64,000 nt of DNA from Streptomyces sp. NBC_01231 (lineage in GTDB: Bacteria > Actinomycetota > Actinomycetes > Streptomycetales > Streptomycetaceae): assembly GCA_035999765.1 (NCBI GenBank), contig CP108521.1:8618001-8682000 (forward strand), written 5' to 3'. Shown here piece by piece: positions 28,842 to 38,583 of the stretch. The notes below the pieces were generated by a model, which saw only the letters and a program-made list of their open reading frames with translations, made no database searches and was not told the origin of the DNA. The stretch's first letter is position 1. Every line of letters starts with the position of its first letter. A program made the position numbers and the translations under genes.

Positions 28842-30422
28842 TCAGCCGCGGAAGCCGAGCATGCCGTGCAGGATCGAGCCGTGCGCCGACGGCGACGCCG
28901 ACGTGGCCGCGGTCAGCGGCTTGGGGTCGGGCAGCTTCTGGCAGACCGCGTCGGCCTCACCGTGACCGCGCGGCACCGTGCCGTCGGTCAGGTACGCGGA
29001 CAGGTACGTGTCCAGGCAACTGTTCCCGCTGAGCGTGATGCCGTGGTTCCCGCCGCCTTCTTCGACCACCAGGCTGGAGTGGGCCAGCTTCCGGTGGACC
29101 GTGACGCCGCCCTCGTACGGGGTGGCCGCGTCGTTCGTCGCCTGGAAGAGCAGCACCGGCGGCAGCTTGCCGTTGGCGATGTTCACCGGCTTCTGCGACG
29201 TGGTCGGCCAGAACGCGCACGGTGCGTTGTACCAGGCGTTGTTCCAGGTCATGAACGGCGCCTTCTCGTACACCGCCCAGTTGTCCTTGCGCCACTGGTT
29301 CCAGTCGCGCGGCCAGGCGGCGTCACGGCACTGCACCGCGGTGTAGATGCTGTAGCCGTTGTCCCCGGACGCGTCGACGGCGGCGAAGTTCTCGTACGCC
29401 TCGACCAGCGGGCCGGCGTCCTTGTCGTTCACGTACGCCGCGAACGCCTCGGCGAGATAGGGCCAGTAGCCGTTGTAGTAGCCGCCCGGAATGAAGGTGT
29501 CCTCCAGTTCGGAGGCGCCCACCTTCCCGTCGGCCGGCTTCTTCGCCAGGGCCGCGCGCATCGCGTACCACTTGGCCTCGATCTTCTCCGGATCGGTGCC
29601 GAGCTTGTACGTGGCGTCGTACTTGGCGATCCAGGACATCAGGGCCCGGTGGCGGTCGTTGAAGGCGTGGTCCTGGTCGAGGTTGTCGTCGTACCAGACG
29701 CCGGTCGGGTCCACGATCGAGTCCAGGACCAGGCGCCGCACCCGCTCCGGATAGAGCTTCGCGTAGACCGCACCGAGGTAGGTGCCGTAGGAGTAACCGA
29801 AGTAGTTGATCTTCTTCGCGCCCAGTGACGCGCGGATCGAGTCCATGTCCCGCACGGTCTGGACCGTGTTGATGTACGGCAGGACGTCCGCGTACTTCTT
29901 GCCGCAGGCGGCGGCGAAGGACTTGGCGCGCTTGAGGTTGGCCTTCTCGATCGCGGGCGTGCTCGGCACCGAGTCGGGCCGCACCGGGTTGAAGTAGCCG
30001 GGCTTGCAGTCCAGGGCGGGCTTGCTCGCGCCCACTCCGCGCGGGTCGAAGCCGATGACGTCGTACTGTGCCGCGACCGCCTTGGGCAACGCGGACGCGA
30101 CGAATCCGGCGAGCGTCAGACCGCTGCCGCCCGGACCGCCGGGGTTGACCAGCAGTGGGCCCTGGTACTTCTTCGCGGTGTGCGGGACCCGCGACAGGGC
30201 GAGGGTGATCTGCTTCCCGTGCGGCTTCGCGTGGTCGAGCGGCACCTTGAGGGACGCGCACTGGAGCGTCGGATAGTCGGAGGTGCCGCACTTCTTCCAG
30301 GTGGGCTTGGCGGCTTGAGCGGTTTCCGCACTGCGCGGGGCGCTCGCGTCGGCCGGGACGGCCGTGAAGGTCCCGGCCACGACGACGGCGACACCGCACA
30401 GCACGGCTGCGCGTTTTCTCAT
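28842..30422 (-). CDS. Secreted alpha/beta-hydrolase, tripeptidyl-aminopeptidase type (S33)
   Basis: 526 residues. MRKRAAVLCGVAVVVAGTF with an ADASA-type cleavage region is a Sec signal peptide. The oxyanion segment is VNPGGPGGSG, the nucleophile Ser is in FGYSYGTYLG, the Asp in FQATNDAATP, and the His in GGGNHGITL. Four or more cysteines can form disulphides. Streptomyces proteins of this group (tripeptidyl aminopeptidase, SlpD/SlpE) release N-terminal tripeptides outside the cell. It is monocistronic. Confidence 0.9.
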   Translation of the reverse strand: MRKRAAVLCGVAVVVAGTFTAVPADASAPRSAETAQAAKPTWKKCGTSDYPTLQCASLKVPLDHAKPHGKQITLALSRVPHTAKKYQGPLLVNPGGPGGSGLTLAGFVASALPKAVAAQYDVIGFDPRGVGASKPALDCKPGYFNPVRPDSVPSTPAIEKANLKRAKSFAAACGKKYADVLPYINTVQTVRDMDSIRASLGAKKINYFGYSYGTYLGAVYAKLYPERVRRLVLDSIVDPTGVWYDDNLDQDHAFNDRHRALMSWIAKYDATYKLGTDPEKIEAKWYAMRAALAKKPADGKVGASELEDTFIPGGYYNGYWPYLAEAFAAYVNDKDAGPLVEAYENFAAVDASGDNGYSIYTAVQCRDAAWPRDWNQWRKDNWAVYEKAPFMTWNNAWYNAPCAFWPTTSQKPVNIANGKLPPVLLFQATNDAATPYEGGVTVHRKLAHSSLVVEEGGGNHGITLSGNSCLDTYLSAYLTDGTVPRGHGEADAVCQKLPDPKPLTAATSASPSAHGSILHGMLGFRG

Positions 30423-30568
30423 TCAGTCCTCACAGGACGGAGGGGCACGGAGGGGCTTCGGACCGAAAGGGTCGCGGTCCCCGCCGCATCGTCCCGGAAA
30501 GCCGAACCGGAAGAACGCGTTCTGCCCATACTTGACCCGATTGGGTCGCGGTAAGCGCTCGGATGCTC

Positions 30569-31606
30569 TCAGATCAATGAGAGTTGCGTCGGTTCGGACG
30601 GGTCGGGCTGTTCCGGCTCGGGCTCCGGCAGCCGACGTGGCATCCCCGCGCGCGTGGGGCCGATGCCGTACTCCTCGGCCAGCTCGTGTACCTGACGGGT
30701 GATCCGGCGCTGGTACCACTTCGGGGCGTAGGAGCCGTCCGCGTACAGCCGCTCGTAGCGGCGCACCAGATACGGGTGCTCGCGGGCCAGCCAGGCCATG
30801 AACCACTCGCGGGCACCGGGACGCAGATGCAGCACCAGCGGGTTCACCGACGTCGCCCCGGAGGCCGCGATCGCGCGTACGGCGTCCCGCAGTTGGGCCG
30901 GTGAGTCGCTCAGGAACGGGATCACCGGCGCCATCAGGACCCCGCACGGGATGCCGTGTTCACCCAGGGTCCGTACGACCTCCAGGCGCCGCTCCGGTGC
31001 CGGGGTGCCCGGTTCGACGGTGCGCCACAGCTCGGGGTCGGTGAAGCCGACCGAGACCGAGATGCCGACGTCGGTCACCTCGGACGCCCGGGTCAGCAGG
31101 TCCAGGTCGCGCAGGATCAGCGTGCCCTTGGTCAGGATGGAGAAGGGGTTGGCGTGGTCGCGCAGGGCGCCGATGATGCCCGGCATCAGGCGGTAGCGGC
31201 CCTCGGCGCGCTGGTAGCAGTCGACGTTCGTGCCCATCGCGATGTGCTCGCCCTGCCAGTGGCGGGAGCCGAGCTGGCGGCGCAGCAGGTCCGGCGCGTT
31301 CGTCTTGACCACGATCTGGGAGTCGAAGTCGAGACCCGTGTCGAGGTCCAGATAGCTGTGGGTCTTGCGGGCGAAGCAGTACACGCACGCGTGTGAGCAG
31401 CCGCGATACGGATTGACCGTCCACTGGAAGGACATCCGCGAGACCGCCGGAACGCGGTTGATGATCGACCGGGCGCGGACCTCGTGGAAGGTGATCCCGC
31501 GGAACTCGGGCATGTCGAAGGTGCGGGTGGTCACCGCGTCGGCGCCGAACAGCGCGGCGTCCGCCCGGCTGTGTTCGCCGGAGTCTGTGAGGTTCTCCCA
31601 GCGCAT
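30569..31606 (-). CDS. Radical-SAM protein, Rv2578c/SplB-like
   Basis: 345 residues from ATG 31606, preceded by GAGGAGG; the longer frame upstream is non-coding. The 4Fe-4S motif is C-x3-C-x2-C in YRGCSHACVYCFARKTHS. MGTNVDCYQRAEGRYRLM and SILTKGTLILRDLDLL are typical of the Rv2578c group, related to spore-photoproduct lyase. Reaction unknown; radical chemistry on nucleic acid is possible. A LexA-type box 33 bp upstream argues for DNA-damage induction. Confidence 0.9.
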   Translation of the reverse strand: MRWENLTDSGEHSRADAALFGADAVTTRTFDMPEFRGITFHEVRARSIINRVPAVSRMSFQWTVNPYRGCSHACVYCFARKTHSYLDLDTGLDFDSQIVVKTNAPDLLRRQLGSRHWQGEHIAMGTNVDCYQRAEGRYRLMPGIIGALRDHANPFSILTKGTLILRDLDLLTRASEVTDVGISVSVGFTDPELWRTVEPGTPAPERRLEVVRTLGEHGIPCGVLMAPVIPFLSDSPAQLRDAVRAIAASGATSVNPLVLHLRPGAREWFMAWLAREHPYLVRRYERLYADGSYAPKWYQRRITRQVHELAEEYGIGPTRAGMPRRLPEPEPEQPDPSEPTQLSLI

Positions 31607-31638
31607 GAGGCCTCCTCGGTAGCACTGCTGCGAGAATA

Positions 31639-31650
31639 GAACACCTGTTC
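31639..31650. promoter_or_regulatory. LexA (SOS) box, GAAC-ACCT-GTTC
   Basis: This matches the actinobacterial LexA consensus GAAC-N4-GTTC exactly and ends 33 bp before the radical-SAM start codon on the minus strand. It is also about 115 bp upstream of the divergent SRPBCC gene, which it might affect. Confidence 0.75.
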
Positions 31651-31764
31651 GCGTGATCGTGCAAGGGCCGTTTCCGATCGCTTCCGGGACCCCGATTTGG
31701 GTGCCTGAGGGCCGGGGTGGTTGGCTTGCCCCAACCCCGAGCACTCAGGTCCTGGAGGAAGTCA

Positions 31765-32208
31765 ATGGCGCAGGTCGAGGCCACTACGGAGCGGGTCGTC
31801 GCGGCGGACGCGGAGAAGGTGTTCGACGCCCTCGCCGACTACACCGGCACACGCGCGAAGCTGCTGCCCGAGCACTTCAGCGAGTACGAGGTGCGCGAGG
31901 GCGGCGACGGGGAGGGCACCCTCGTCCACTGGAAGCTCCAGGCCACCAGCAAGCGCGTGCGCGACTGCCTCCTGGAGGTCACCGAGCCCACCGACGGCGA
32001 GCTCGTCGAGAAGGACCGCAACTCCTCCATGGTCACCACCTGGCGGGTCACCCCGGCGGGGGAGGGGAAGTCGAGGGTGGTCGTCACCACCACCTGGCAG
32101 GGTGCCGGCGGCATCGGCGGCTTCTTCGAGAAGACCTTCGCGCCCAAGGGGCTCGGCCGGATCTACGACGCCGTGCTCGACAAGCTGGCCACCGAGGTCG
32201 CGAAGTAG
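31765..32208 (+). CDS. SRPBCC-superfamily protein
   Basis: 147 residues from ATG 31765 with GGAGGAA at 7 bases. The pattern VEATTERVVAADAEKVFDAL, then alternating strands, then a long C-terminal helix (IYDAVLDKLATEVA) is the START/polyketide-cyclase-like helix-grip fold with a hydrophobic cavity. No catalytic residues can be named. Probably a lipid or small-molecule binding protein. Confidence 0.8.
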   Translation: MAQVEATTERVVAADAEKVFDALADYTGTRAKLLPEHFSEYEVREGGDGEGTLVHWKLQATSKRVRDCLLEVTEPTDGELVEKDRNSSMVTTWRVTPAGEGKSRVVVTTTWQGAGGIGGFFEKTFAPKGLGRIYDAVLDKLATEVAK

Positions 32209-32359
32209 GTCCAACCGGCCCCTCGTGACAGGGAATTGGCCCCTCACCGGTTCGAGTGGAACTCCGTTCGGACCGGCATGACGCCGTAACTCGTCGTGCT
32301 TGTTCGTAGTTGTCGCTTATTGCGGGAATTACTGACAGGTGCGACGAGGGGAGCGGTTC

Positions 32360-34792
32360 GTGGGCGGAACGACTCTGGTGCAGGACCAATCGGTCACGGC
32401 ACCCCTCCCGGACGATCCGCCCCCGAAAACCGCCACCGCGACGGAACTCAGCCCACGACGCGTGCGGTTGGTGTTCTGCGGCCTGATGCTCGCACTGCTG
32501 CTCGCCGCGCTGGAGCAGATGATCGTCGCCACCGCGCTGCCGAGGATCGTCGGCGAACTGCACGGCCTGGACCGGATGTCCTGGGCGGTCACCGCGTATC
32601 TCCTCACCGCCACCATCGGACTGCCGATCTACGGCAAGCTCGGCGACCTGTACGGCCGCAAGGGTGTCTTCCAGTTCGCGATCGTCGTCTTCGTCGTCGG
32701 CTCCGCGCTCGCGGGCCGGGCGCAGACCATGGACCAGTTCATCGCCTTCCGCGCGGTCCAGGGTGCCGGTGCCGGCGGTCTCATGATCGGCGTGCAGGCG
32801 ATCATCGCGGACATCGTTCCTTCCCGGCGGCGCGGGCGCTACCTGGGCGCCATCGGCGCCGCCTTCGGGGTCGCCTCCGTCGCGGGCCCGCTCCTGGGCG
32901 GCTACTTCACCGACCGGCACGACTGGCGGTGGTGCCTCTACTTCAACGTGCCCTTCGGTCTCATCACCCTGGCCGTCGTCACCGTCGTACTGAAGCTCCC
33001 GAAGCCCGAGAGGACGGCGCGCTTCGACGTCCTCGGCGCGCTGTTGCTCGCCGTGGCCTCCACCTGCCTGGTGCTGCTGACCAGTTGGGGCGGCACCGAG
33101 CACGCCTGGGGCTCGCGCGTCATTCTGGGCCTCGGGGCGGGAGCGGTGGCCGCCACCCTCCTGTTCCTCCTCGTCGAGCACGTCGCGGCCGAACCCCTCA
33201 TCCCGCTCAGGCTGTTCAGGGACTCCGTCTTCGTCGTCACCGGCCTGATGGGCCTCGTGGTCGGGGTCGCCCTGTTCGGTGCCGCCACCTATCTGCCGAC
33301 CTTCCTGCAGATGGTCGACGGGGCCTCCGCCACCGAGTCCGGTCTGCTGATGCTCCCGATGATGGGCGGCATCGTCGGCGCCTCCATCATCTCGGGACAG
33401 CTCATCAGCCACACCGGGCGCTACAAGTTCCATCCGGTCCTCGGCGCCGCGCTCACCGCGACCGGCATGTGGCTGCTGTCCCGCCTGGACGTCGACACAC
33501 CCCGACTGCACTACAGCATCTGGATGGCCGTCCTCGGCGCCGGCATCGGCATGGTGATGCCGGTGCTCGTCCTCGCCGTGCAGAACTCCGTACGCCCCGC
33601 CGACCTCGGCACCGCCACCAGCGCCACCAACTACTTCCGCCAGATCGGCGGCAGCGTCGGCGCCGCGGTCTTCGGCACCCTCTTCGCCGACCGGCTCACC
33701 CACGCCCTGCGCGAACGGCTCCCCGCGCACGCGGGTGCCGGGCTGCCCGACCCCCAGTCCGTCACCCCGCAGCTCGTGCACACGCTTCCTCCGGCGCTGC
33801 GCGACGGCTACATCCGGGCCTACGCCGACGCCATGCCGAGGATCTTCCTCTACCTGGTACCCGTGCTCCTCCTAGGTCTGCTCCTCGCCTTCTTCCTCAA
33901 GGAGAAACCGCTGGTGTCGCTCGACGCCCCGGTCACCGAGCCGGAGACCGCGCAGCCGAACGCCACCGTCCCGCAGGCCCGCCCCCACCCTCCCGGCGAG
34001 GGAGCCCCCCACTCGCGTCGTTCGCCGTACGCCGCCCCGGCCCCCGTGCGCGGCACGGTGCGGCGCACCGACGGTACCGCCGTGCCCCGCGCGGCGCTCA
34101 CCCTCATCGATGTCGCCGGGCAGCAGACGGGGCGGGGCGCGAGCGGCGAGGACGGCCGGTACGCACTGTCCGCAGCGCGCTCCGGCTCGTACGTCCTGAT
34201 CGCCGCGGCCGCCGGGCACCAGCCGCAGGCGGTCTCCGTGACCGTCGGCGAGCGCCCCGTCGAACTGGACATCGTCCTCGGCGGCGCCGGACGCCTCGCC
34301 GGGTATGTGCTGACCGCGGAAGGCATCCCCGTGCCCGGGGCCGCCGTCACCCTCACGGACGTGTGCGGCGAGGTCGTCGCCACCACCCGCAGCGGCGGCG
34401 AGGGCGGCTATGCCATCACCGAGCTGGTGGCCGGCGAGTACACCCTCGCCGTCGGCGCTCCCGCCTTCCACCCGGTCGCGCTGCCCGTCACCGTCCAGAC
34501 CTCCCGGGAGACCCGCCAGGACGTCGAACTCGCGGGCGGCGCCGTGCTGCGCGGCACCGTGCGGGCGACCGGCGGGCGGCCCGTCGAGGACGCGCGGGTG
34601 ACCCTGCTGGAAGTGGGGGGCAACGTCGTGGACAGTCTCACCACCGGCCCGGACGGAACCTTCCGGTTCGTCGACCTGTCCTTCGGCGAGTACACCGTCA
34701 TCGCCGCGGGTTACCCGCCGGTCGCCACCGTGCTCCAGGTCGCCGGCGCGGGACGCACGGAGCGCGATCTCCAGCTGGGGCACGAGGGCTGA
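32360..34792 (+). CDS. DHA2-type MFS exporter fused to three carboxypeptidase-regulatory-like domains
   Basis: About 810 residues from GTG 32360 (GAGGGGAG seven bases upstream; 32339 is an alternative). Residues 37-530 form a 14-helix drug:H+ antiporter: motif A GKLGDLYGRKG, motif C VAGPLLGGYFTDRHDWRW, TNYFRQIGGSVGAAVFG. Then come a Pro-rich linker and three domains of about 83 residues starting near 562, 644 and 728, each with G-x-V...DGxxVPxAxVTLxD...GxYxLxxLxxGxYTLxAxAxG. These beta-sandwich domains are normally extracellular. In 14-helix MFS proteins both termini are cytoplasmic, so either the topology or the domain role is unusual. Confidence 0.85.
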   Translation: MGGTTLVQDQSVTAPLPDDPPPKTATATELSPRRVRLVFCGLMLALLLAALEQMIVATALPRIVGELHGLDRMSWAVTAYLLTATIGLPIYGKLGDLYGRKGVFQFAIVVFVVGSALAGRAQTMDQFIAFRAVQGAGAGGLMIGVQAIIADIVPSRRRGRYLGAIGAAFGVASVAGPLLGGYFTDRHDWRWCLYFNVPFGLITLAVVTVVLKLPKPERTARFDVLGALLLAVASTCLVLLTSWGGTEHAWGSRVILGLGAGAVAATLLFLLVEHVAAEPLIPLRLFRDSVFVVTGLMGLVVGVALFGAATYLPTFLQMVDGASATESGLLMLPMMGGIVGASIISGQLISHTGRYKFHPVLGAALTATGMWLLSRLDVDTPRLHYSIWMAVLGAGIGMVMPVLVLAVQNSVRPADLGTATSATNYFRQIGGSVGAAVFGTLFADRLTHALRERLPAHAGAGLPDPQSVTPQLVHTLPPALRDGYIRAYADAMPRIFLYLVPVLLLGLLLAFFLKEKPLVSLDAPVTEPETAQPNATVPQARPHPPGEGAPHSRRSPYAAPAPVRGTVRRTDGTAVPRAALTLIDVAGQQTGRGASGEDGRYALSAARSGSYVLIAAAAGHQPQAVSVTVGERPVELDIVLGGAGRLAGYVLTAEGIPVPGAAVTLTDVCGEVVATTRSGGEGGYAITELVAGEYTLAVGAPAFHPVALPVTVQTSRETRQDVELAGGAVLRGTVRATGGRPVEDARVTLLEVGGNVVDSLTTGPDGTFRFVDLSFGEYTVIAAGYPPVATVLQVAGAGRTERDLQLGHEG

Positions 34793-34978
34793 AGACCCCT
34801 CGGCACTTCCCCCTCCGCGATGAGTCGTCCCAGCTCAGGGTGGGGGCGCGGGGGCGTGCGCCGGTGTGTTTCGGTGCCACCAATTCCCGTATTGCCGCAC
34901 ATCGTGACGGGACGACGCCGTACGGTGGTGACGGCAGCACAGATCTTGCGGAGCCGTGGGGGAAAGAGGGCCTGGGCC

Positions 34979-37504
34979 ATGGACCGTGGCACCGACAGGG
35001 ACACTCCTCCCAGCCCCGGAGCTGGGAACGGCACGGCGGACACCGCCGAGGCCGGGCGCATCCCGCTGGCCGTGGTCGTGGTGGACCGCGACGGCCTGGT
35101 GTCCCACTGGAGCACCGGCGCCCGACGCCTGTTCGTCGTGGCCAAGGAAGAGGCGATCGGCCGGCCGGCCGTCGACCTGCTGCCCGTCTCCGGAGCGCTG
35201 CCCGAGAGGCCCGAGGAGGACGAGGGCGCGCCCTTCGGGCCGTACGCGGTCGATGACAACCTCGGCCCCGACCTCGAGTCGTCCCTGGACGGGGTGCTGT
35301 CCTATCCGGCCGCCGGGCGCGCCCGGCTCACCGTGCCCGGGAGCGAGCGCGGCGAGAAGGAGGACACCGCGCCCGAAGGGTGGCGGAGGGTCGATGTCCT
35401 GTGGTGGGCCTACCCGTTGGTCGGCCCCGGGCGGGAGCGGTTGCTCGTCCTCGCCGCGGACGCCCGTGGGTTCCCTCGGGGTGACGGCTTCGAGGGCACG
35501 GTCGTCGAGCGGATCGCGCCCGCCTTCGCGCTGCACACCGACTTCCCCGGCGCCGACGAACTCGCCCGCCGGCTCCCCGAGATCCTGCCCAGCATGAGCG
35601 TCGAGGAGAGCGCCCGCATCGCCGCGCAGGTCCTCGAACTGGGCTACCCGGTCCTGGAGTTCAGCCAGAACGACCGGGTGCCTGTGACCCCCGACTGGGG
35701 TGTGGCCCGGCGCGCCGAGCGCAAGGCCCGCCAGGAGCGGGCGGCGCGCGCCGTCGCGGCCGGAGAACCCCTGTCGCGGGAGCTCGCCGACGAGGTCGAG
35801 GACCTGGAGTACACCGCCGTAAGGGAACGACTGGAGTTCCTCAACGAGGTGAGCGGACGCATCGGCACCTCGCTCGACCTGTCCCGCACCATCGTCGAGG
35901 TCAGCAAGGCCGTCGTGCCCCGCTTCACCGACGTCGCCGGCACCTATCTGCGGGAACAGGTCGTCGCCGGCGAGGGGTTCCCGGAAGGCGTTCCGGACAC
36001 CACCACCATGTGGCACCGGGTCGCCCTGGAGCACACCGACGAACCCGGCCGCTGGGACGACGTCGTGCCGGTCGGCGAGGCCATGCCGTTCCCGGCGCAC
36101 ACGCCGTTCTTCCAGTGCATGACCAGCGGCGAACCCGTCCTGGTGCCCCGGATCAGCGAGGAGATGGGCCACGCCATCGCCTCGCAGTTCGAGAAGCGGG
36201 ACATCCGGCCGCTCATCACGGGCCGCTCCATGCTGATCGTGCCTCTCAAGGCACGCCATGTGGTGCTCGGCTTCATGATCCTGCTGCGGCACCCCGAGCG
36301 CGTCGAGTTCAACGACATGGACCGGGTGACCGGAGCCGAACTCGCCGCCCGCGCGGGCCTCGTGCTCGACAACGCGCGCATGTACACCTACCAGGAGTCC
36401 GTCGCCGAGACCCTCCAGGACAGCATGCTGCCGCACATCCCGCCGCACATGGCGGGCTGCGACATCGCCACCCGCTATCTGCCCGGCACACTCCTCGGCC
36501 GGGTCGGCGGCGACTGGTTCGACTCCGTGAAACTGCCCGGCGCCCGCACCGCCCTCGTCGTCGGCGACGTCATGGGGCACGGCCTCAACTCCGCCGCCAT
36601 GATGGGCCAGTTGAGGACGGCCGTACAGACCATGGCCGCGCTCGACCTGCCGCCCGCCCAGCTGCTGCGCAACCTCGACGACCTCGCCCAGCGCCTCGGC
36701 GACACCTACCTCGCGACCTGCCTCTACGCCGTCTACGACCCGATCGCGAGCGAACTGCACCTCGCCAACGCCGGGCACATCCCGCCCGTTCTGGTGCGGG
36801 CCGGGAACGGCGCCAGTGAGTTGCTGGACCTGCCCACGGGCGCGCCCATCGGTGTCGGCGGGGTGCCCTTCGAGGCGGTGCGGGTGCGGGTGGCGCCCGG
36901 CGACCGGCTCGTGATGTGCACCGACGGGCTCGTCGAGGTGCGCGGCGAGGACATCGGCGTAGGACTGGCGACGCTGTGCGAGTCCGCCGCGCATCCGGCC
37001 GCGTCCATGGACGACGCCTGCGACACCATCATCCGCGCCCTCGCCGCGACGTTCTCCGAAGCGGGCCGCGGTGGCCGCAAGGACGACGTGGCCCTGCTGA
37101 TGACCCGCCTCAACGGCATCGAACCCGACGATGTCGCCGAGTGGCGACTGCCCCTGGACCCGACCGGGGCCGGCCGGGCCCGCGCGGTGGTCCGCGAGCA
37201 ACTCCACGAGTGGGGGCTCGCCAGGCTGGCCGATCCCGCCGAGCTGATGGTCAGCGAGATCGTCACCAACGCCCTACGGCACTCCCACAGCCGGCCCGTC
37301 GACCTGCGTCTGGTGCGTGGCGACACCCTGCTGTGCGAAGTGGACGACGACGACCATGATCTGCCGTCCCTGCTGAACGCCGACCCCGGGGGCGAGTCCG
37401 GGCGCGGTCTGCGCGTGGTCAGCACCCTCGCACGTGAGTGGGGGGCCAGCCGGACCAAGGCCGGCAAGACCGTCTGGTTCGAGCTGACACTGCCACGGCG
37501 CTGA
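34979..37504 (+). CDS. PAS-GAF-SpoIIE phosphatase with C-terminal RsbW-like ATPase domain
   Basis: 841 residues from ATG 34979 (GAAAGAGGG upstream). A PAS-like domain (about 25-70 and on) is followed by a linker and a GAF domain (about 284-450). The PP2C/SpoIIE domain (about 479-695) has GGDWFDSV, VGDVMGHGLNSA, MCTDGLVE and RKDDVALLM, giving the metal-binding Asp residues. The C-terminal HATPase_c domain (about 715-841) has ELMVSEIVTNALRHS and GRGLRVVSTLAREWG. Such proteins act in partner-switching control of sigma factors, dephosphorylating an anti-anti-sigma factor and possibly phosphorylating or binding as an anti-sigma factor. No STAS partner is encoded adjacently. Confidence 0.92.
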   Translation: MDRGTDRDTPPSPGAGNGTADTAEAGRIPLAVVVVDRDGLVSHWSTGARRLFVVAKEEAIGRPAVDLLPVSGALPERPEEDEGAPFGPYAVDDNLGPDLESSLDGVLSYPAAGRARLTVPGSERGEKEDTAPEGWRRVDVLWWAYPLVGPGRERLLVLAADARGFPRGDGFEGTVVERIAPAFALHTDFPGADELARRLPEILPSMSVEESARIAAQVLELGYPVLEFSQNDRVPVTPDWGVARRAERKARQERAARAVAAGEPLSRELADEVEDLEYTAVRERLEFLNEVSGRIGTSLDLSRTIVEVSKAVVPRFTDVAGTYLREQVVAGEGFPEGVPDTTTMWHRVALEHTDEPGRWDDVVPVGEAMPFPAHTPFFQCMTSGEPVLVPRISEEMGHAIASQFEKRDIRPLITGRSMLIVPLKARHVVLGFMILLRHPERVEFNDMDRVTGAELAARAGLVLDNARMYTYQESVAETLQDSMLPHIPPHMAGCDIATRYLPGTLLGRVGGDWFDSVKLPGARTALVVGDVMGHGLNSAAMMGQLRTAVQTMAALDLPPAQLLRNLDDLAQRLGDTYLATCLYAVYDPIASELHLANAGHIPPVLVRAGNGASELLDLPTGAPIGVGGVPFEAVRVRVAPGDRLVMCTDGLVEVRGEDIGVGLATLCESAAHPAASMDDACDTIIRALAATFSEAGRGGRKDDVALLMTRLNGIEPDDVAEWRLPLDPTGAGRARAVVREQLHEWGLARLADPAELMVSEIVTNALRHSHSRPVDLRLVRGDTLLCEVDDDDHDLPSLLNADPGGESGRGLRVVSTLAREWGASRTKAGKTVWFELTLPRR

Positions 37505-37731
37505 GCCGCTCCGTGGTACCCGCGGGGCTGAGCCGCTTCTGAGACGCCCGCTGCGCCCGGAGCGCGACGGGCGCGTGAGGTGCGCCAGGCCCCTCGGGGC
37601 GCACGCCGGCGTATCCGTGTCGAAGGAGCCGTGAAGGAACGCGCCGAGCGCTTGTGGCTGCGAACGGCGCGCGATACACCGGACTGGCCCGTCATATGCG
37701 GCGGGCGGCCGGCGTACTCCGGGGAGGGGTC

Positions 37732-38457
37732 ATGAGCGTGACGAGTCGGTACCGGGAGGCCTGGGAGGGCTTCTGGAGTGAGGCTCCCGGGGAGCAGGGG
37801 GCGGTGTTCTGGGACGCGGAGCCGGTCCTGACCGCCGGTGTCCATCTCGCCCTCTTCGAACCCCACCTGGCCGACCACAGCCTGCCGATGCTCGACCTCG
37901 GCTGCGGCAACGGGACCCAGACCCGCTTCCTGGCCGACCGCTTCCCCCACGTGATCGGCGCCGACATCTCCGCCGCCGCGCTCGACCACGCCCGGCGCGC
38001 GGACCCGGCGGGGCAGGCGCGGTACCGGTTGCTGGACGCCGCCGAGAAGGGCGCGGCGCAGACACTGCACGCGGAACTCGGCGACACCAACGTCTACATG
38101 CGAGGTGTGCTGCACCAGGCCGACCCGGAGGACCGGCAGACACTGGTGGACGGCATCGCCGCACTCGTCGGGGAACGCGGCCGGACCTTCCTCGTCGAGC
38201 TGTCCGAGGCCGCCAAGCCCGTCCTGCTCGGCCTCGCGCGGAGCGCCGAGGGGCCGCCGCCCAAGCTGGCGCCGGTCTTCCGGCACGGCATAGCCCCCGG
38301 CGAGGTCGCCGACGACGCGATCCCCGGGTACCTGAACGCGGCCGGGCTGACCGTCCTGGCAAGCGGTGAACTGCCGCTCACCACCACGGAGTACCGGCCC
38401 GACGGCACCCGGATCGAACTGCCGTCGAGGTGGCTGGTGGCGGGACGCCCGACCTGA
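37732..38457 (+). CDS. Class I SAM-dependent methyltransferase
   Basis: 241 residues from ATG 37732 directly after GGGGAGGGGT. Motif I is LDLGCGNGTQTRFLA, then IGADISAAALDHARR. The C-terminal half lacks a recognisable substrate motif. Target unknown. Confidence 0.85.
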   Translation: MSVTSRYREAWEGFWSEAPGEQGAVFWDAEPVLTAGVHLALFEPHLADHSLPMLDLGCGNGTQTRFLADRFPHVIGADISAAALDHARRADPAGQARYRLLDAAEKGAAQTLHAELGDTNVYMRGVLHQADPEDRQTLVDGIAALVGERGRTFLVELSEAAKPVLLGLARSAEGPPPKLAPVFRHGIAPGEVADDAIPGYLNAAGLTVLASGELPLTTTEYRPDGTRIELPSRWLVAGRPT

Positions 38458-38583
38458 CCCGTCCCGATCCGAACCGTGCGCGCATCGGACCTGGATGTCG
38501 ACCGCGGAGTTGCCCCCACGGGACCTGCGCGGACACCCGCGCTTCCTGGCCGCTTCCCCTCGCGGCGCGTAACGTGACGAGGC

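Noticed and set aside
32296..35256. 986-codon plus-strand frame over the MFS gene
   Set aside because: Arg/Pro-rich shadow; the MFS and three C-terminal domains are clearly in another frame.
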